In this document: positions 63,381 to 64,000 of the stretch, in pieces
How positions within the stretch are numbered: position 1 is the stretch's first letter
Layout of the letters: every line of letters begins with the position of its first letter
Assembly: GCA_025267735.1 (NCBI GenBank)
Contig: CM046307.1
Location: 35,517,231 to 35,581,230 of the forward strand
DNA from: Mactra quadrangularis
Lineage: Eukaryota; Mollusca; Bivalvia; Venerida; Mactridae
Direction: 5' to 3'
DNA: 64,000 bases
The notes under the pieces: model-generated
Seen by the model: only the letters and a program-made list of their open reading frames with translations
Database searches by the model: none
Told to the model about the DNA's origin: nothing
Translations under genes and position numbers: made by a program

Positions 63381-63870
63381 ATCAAGAAGTCATTTCTATG
63401 GGCCAGTGAAAAACTAGTATTTATTCTCTTTTATTTACAAGTAGTTAGGACTAGTTATAAAATAAATCAAACCCGGGTCGATAGCGCAGTTGGTAGCGAG
63501 CCGGGATTCGGAATCTCGTGTCCCGAGGGGGGGGGGGGGTACGGATTCGAATCCAACCCGGGGAGGTTATACCCTTCCATGAAAATTTGACAATAATGTC
63601 AATTTTTCTCCATTGATTAGATAATATGGAAAAGTTCCCGGCCTTGTGGAAGGGTAGGTGAATACTGGTTATAGACAAGGGTCCGGGAAATGTAGGTTAG
63701 GTGTGCTGGACGCCATAAAATGACCTAAAATTGTGTTGACATGGCGTTAAAATCTAATAAAAAAATAAAAAATAAATTAATCAAGAAGTCATTTCAATGG
63801 GACAGTGCAAAACTAACCAACACTCTTCCTTCATTTTACTAGTAACTAGATTTAACTGAATCATTGATTT
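63380..63870. repeat. Direct repeat pair flanking the last SINE
   Basis: ATCAAGAAGTCATTTCTATG followed by GGCCAGTGAAAAACTA at 63380 is repeated as ATCAAGAAGTCATTTCAATG followed by GGACAGTGCAAAACTA at 63780; similarity continues about 70 bp. This is too long for a target duplication, so it is an old tandem repeat within which the SINE landed. Confidence 0.65.
63472..63776 (+). mobile_element. Full-length tRNA-derived SINE, plus strand
   Basis: Head CCCGGGTCGATAGCGCAGTT (A box TAGCGCAGTTGG), a run of 13 G at 63527-63539, B box GGATTCGAATCC at 63543-63554, body with GACAATAATGTC and CCGGCCTTGTGGAAGGGTAG, and an A/T-rich tail (CTAATAAAAAAATAAA). It is in the orientation opposite to all other copies in this window. 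The G run lies where the copy at 45228 has CCCCCTCGGG, so it is probably slippage. Minus-strand frame 63451-63678 is its shadow. Confidence 0.92.
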
Positions 63871-63959
63871 TATGATGATAAAAATGTATAAGAAACAATA
63901 CTTAGCTTGTAACTGTGACCCAGCACCAAGAACAACAACACCAACTGAAGTATTATATA

Positions 63960-64000
63960 TCTCCATAGCAACCATTATCATCATCATTATCACCATTATT
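63960..64000. repeat. Imperfect ATT/ATC triplet repeat at the window edge
   Basis: CATTATCATCATCATTATCACC-like triplets run to the end of the window. The 71-codon minus-strand frame 63781-63996 owes its Met-rich start to this repeat. Confidence 0.7.

Noticed and set aside
63527..63539. Run of 13 G as a G-quadruplex regulatory site
   Set aside because: It lies where the other full-length SINE copy has only a short G/C run; most likely slippage or a sequencing artefact within one SINE copy.

Overview
This window looks like gene-poor, AT-rich nuclear DNA from a multicellular invertebrate. A bivalve-type mollusc is my best guess, from the mix of tRNA-derived SINEs, MITEs, a Helitron, PIF/Harbinger and Tc1/mariner-like elements. 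That is an inference from genome style; no species can be named. I found no intact protein-coding gene, rRNA, or functional tRNA. Nearly all open frames are shadows of repeats.

Layout. 1-5.3 kb is a mosaic of transposon remnants: a 1.19 kb terminal-inverted-repeat (TIR) element, three tRNA-derived SINE copies, a PIF/Harbinger-like derivative with a broken MADF-domain exon, another TIR element and the first copy of a MITE family called MITE-1 here. 5.38-36.55 kb is one giant minisatellite of about 31 kb. Its left 7 kb is divergent (35-42 bp units) and holds nested SINEs and MITEs. Its right 24 kb is homogeneous: a 44 bp unit with five CAA triplets, mixed with a 25 bp short unit, scrambled by kilobase-scale internal duplications. 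36.57-36.84 kb is an 83 bp minisatellite. 37.6-40.5 kb is a diverged tandem segmental duplication in which one copy carries a MITE and the other keeps the empty TA target. 43-48 kb holds foldback elements, a second copy of that MITE (MITE-2), a nested cluster (TIR element containing a Helitron and a SINE) and a non-LTR-type 3' end. 51-53.6 kb has a Tc1-like element with MITE-1 nested in it, another MITE-1, and a second tandem duplication whose copies act as empty sites for each other's insertions. 54.0-56.3 kb is a 35-36 bp minisatellite interrupted by a 525 bp TIR element with a 9 bp target duplication. 56.6-60.1 kb is a six-unit satellite whose monomers alternate between about 617 and 643 bp, giving a dimeric higher-order repeat of about 1.26 kb with a hairpin-rich core. 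60.7-63.07 kb is an 82 bp satellite with higher-order spacing of about 627 bp. 63.47-63.78 kb is a nearly full-length SINE.

No genes work together here. The window is a cluster of five unrelated tandem arrays in transposon-rich DNA, the composition expected of heterochromatin or a recombination-prone gene desert. Its main value is as a record of array expansion, and as a source of in-window empty sites that define several mobile elements without a database.
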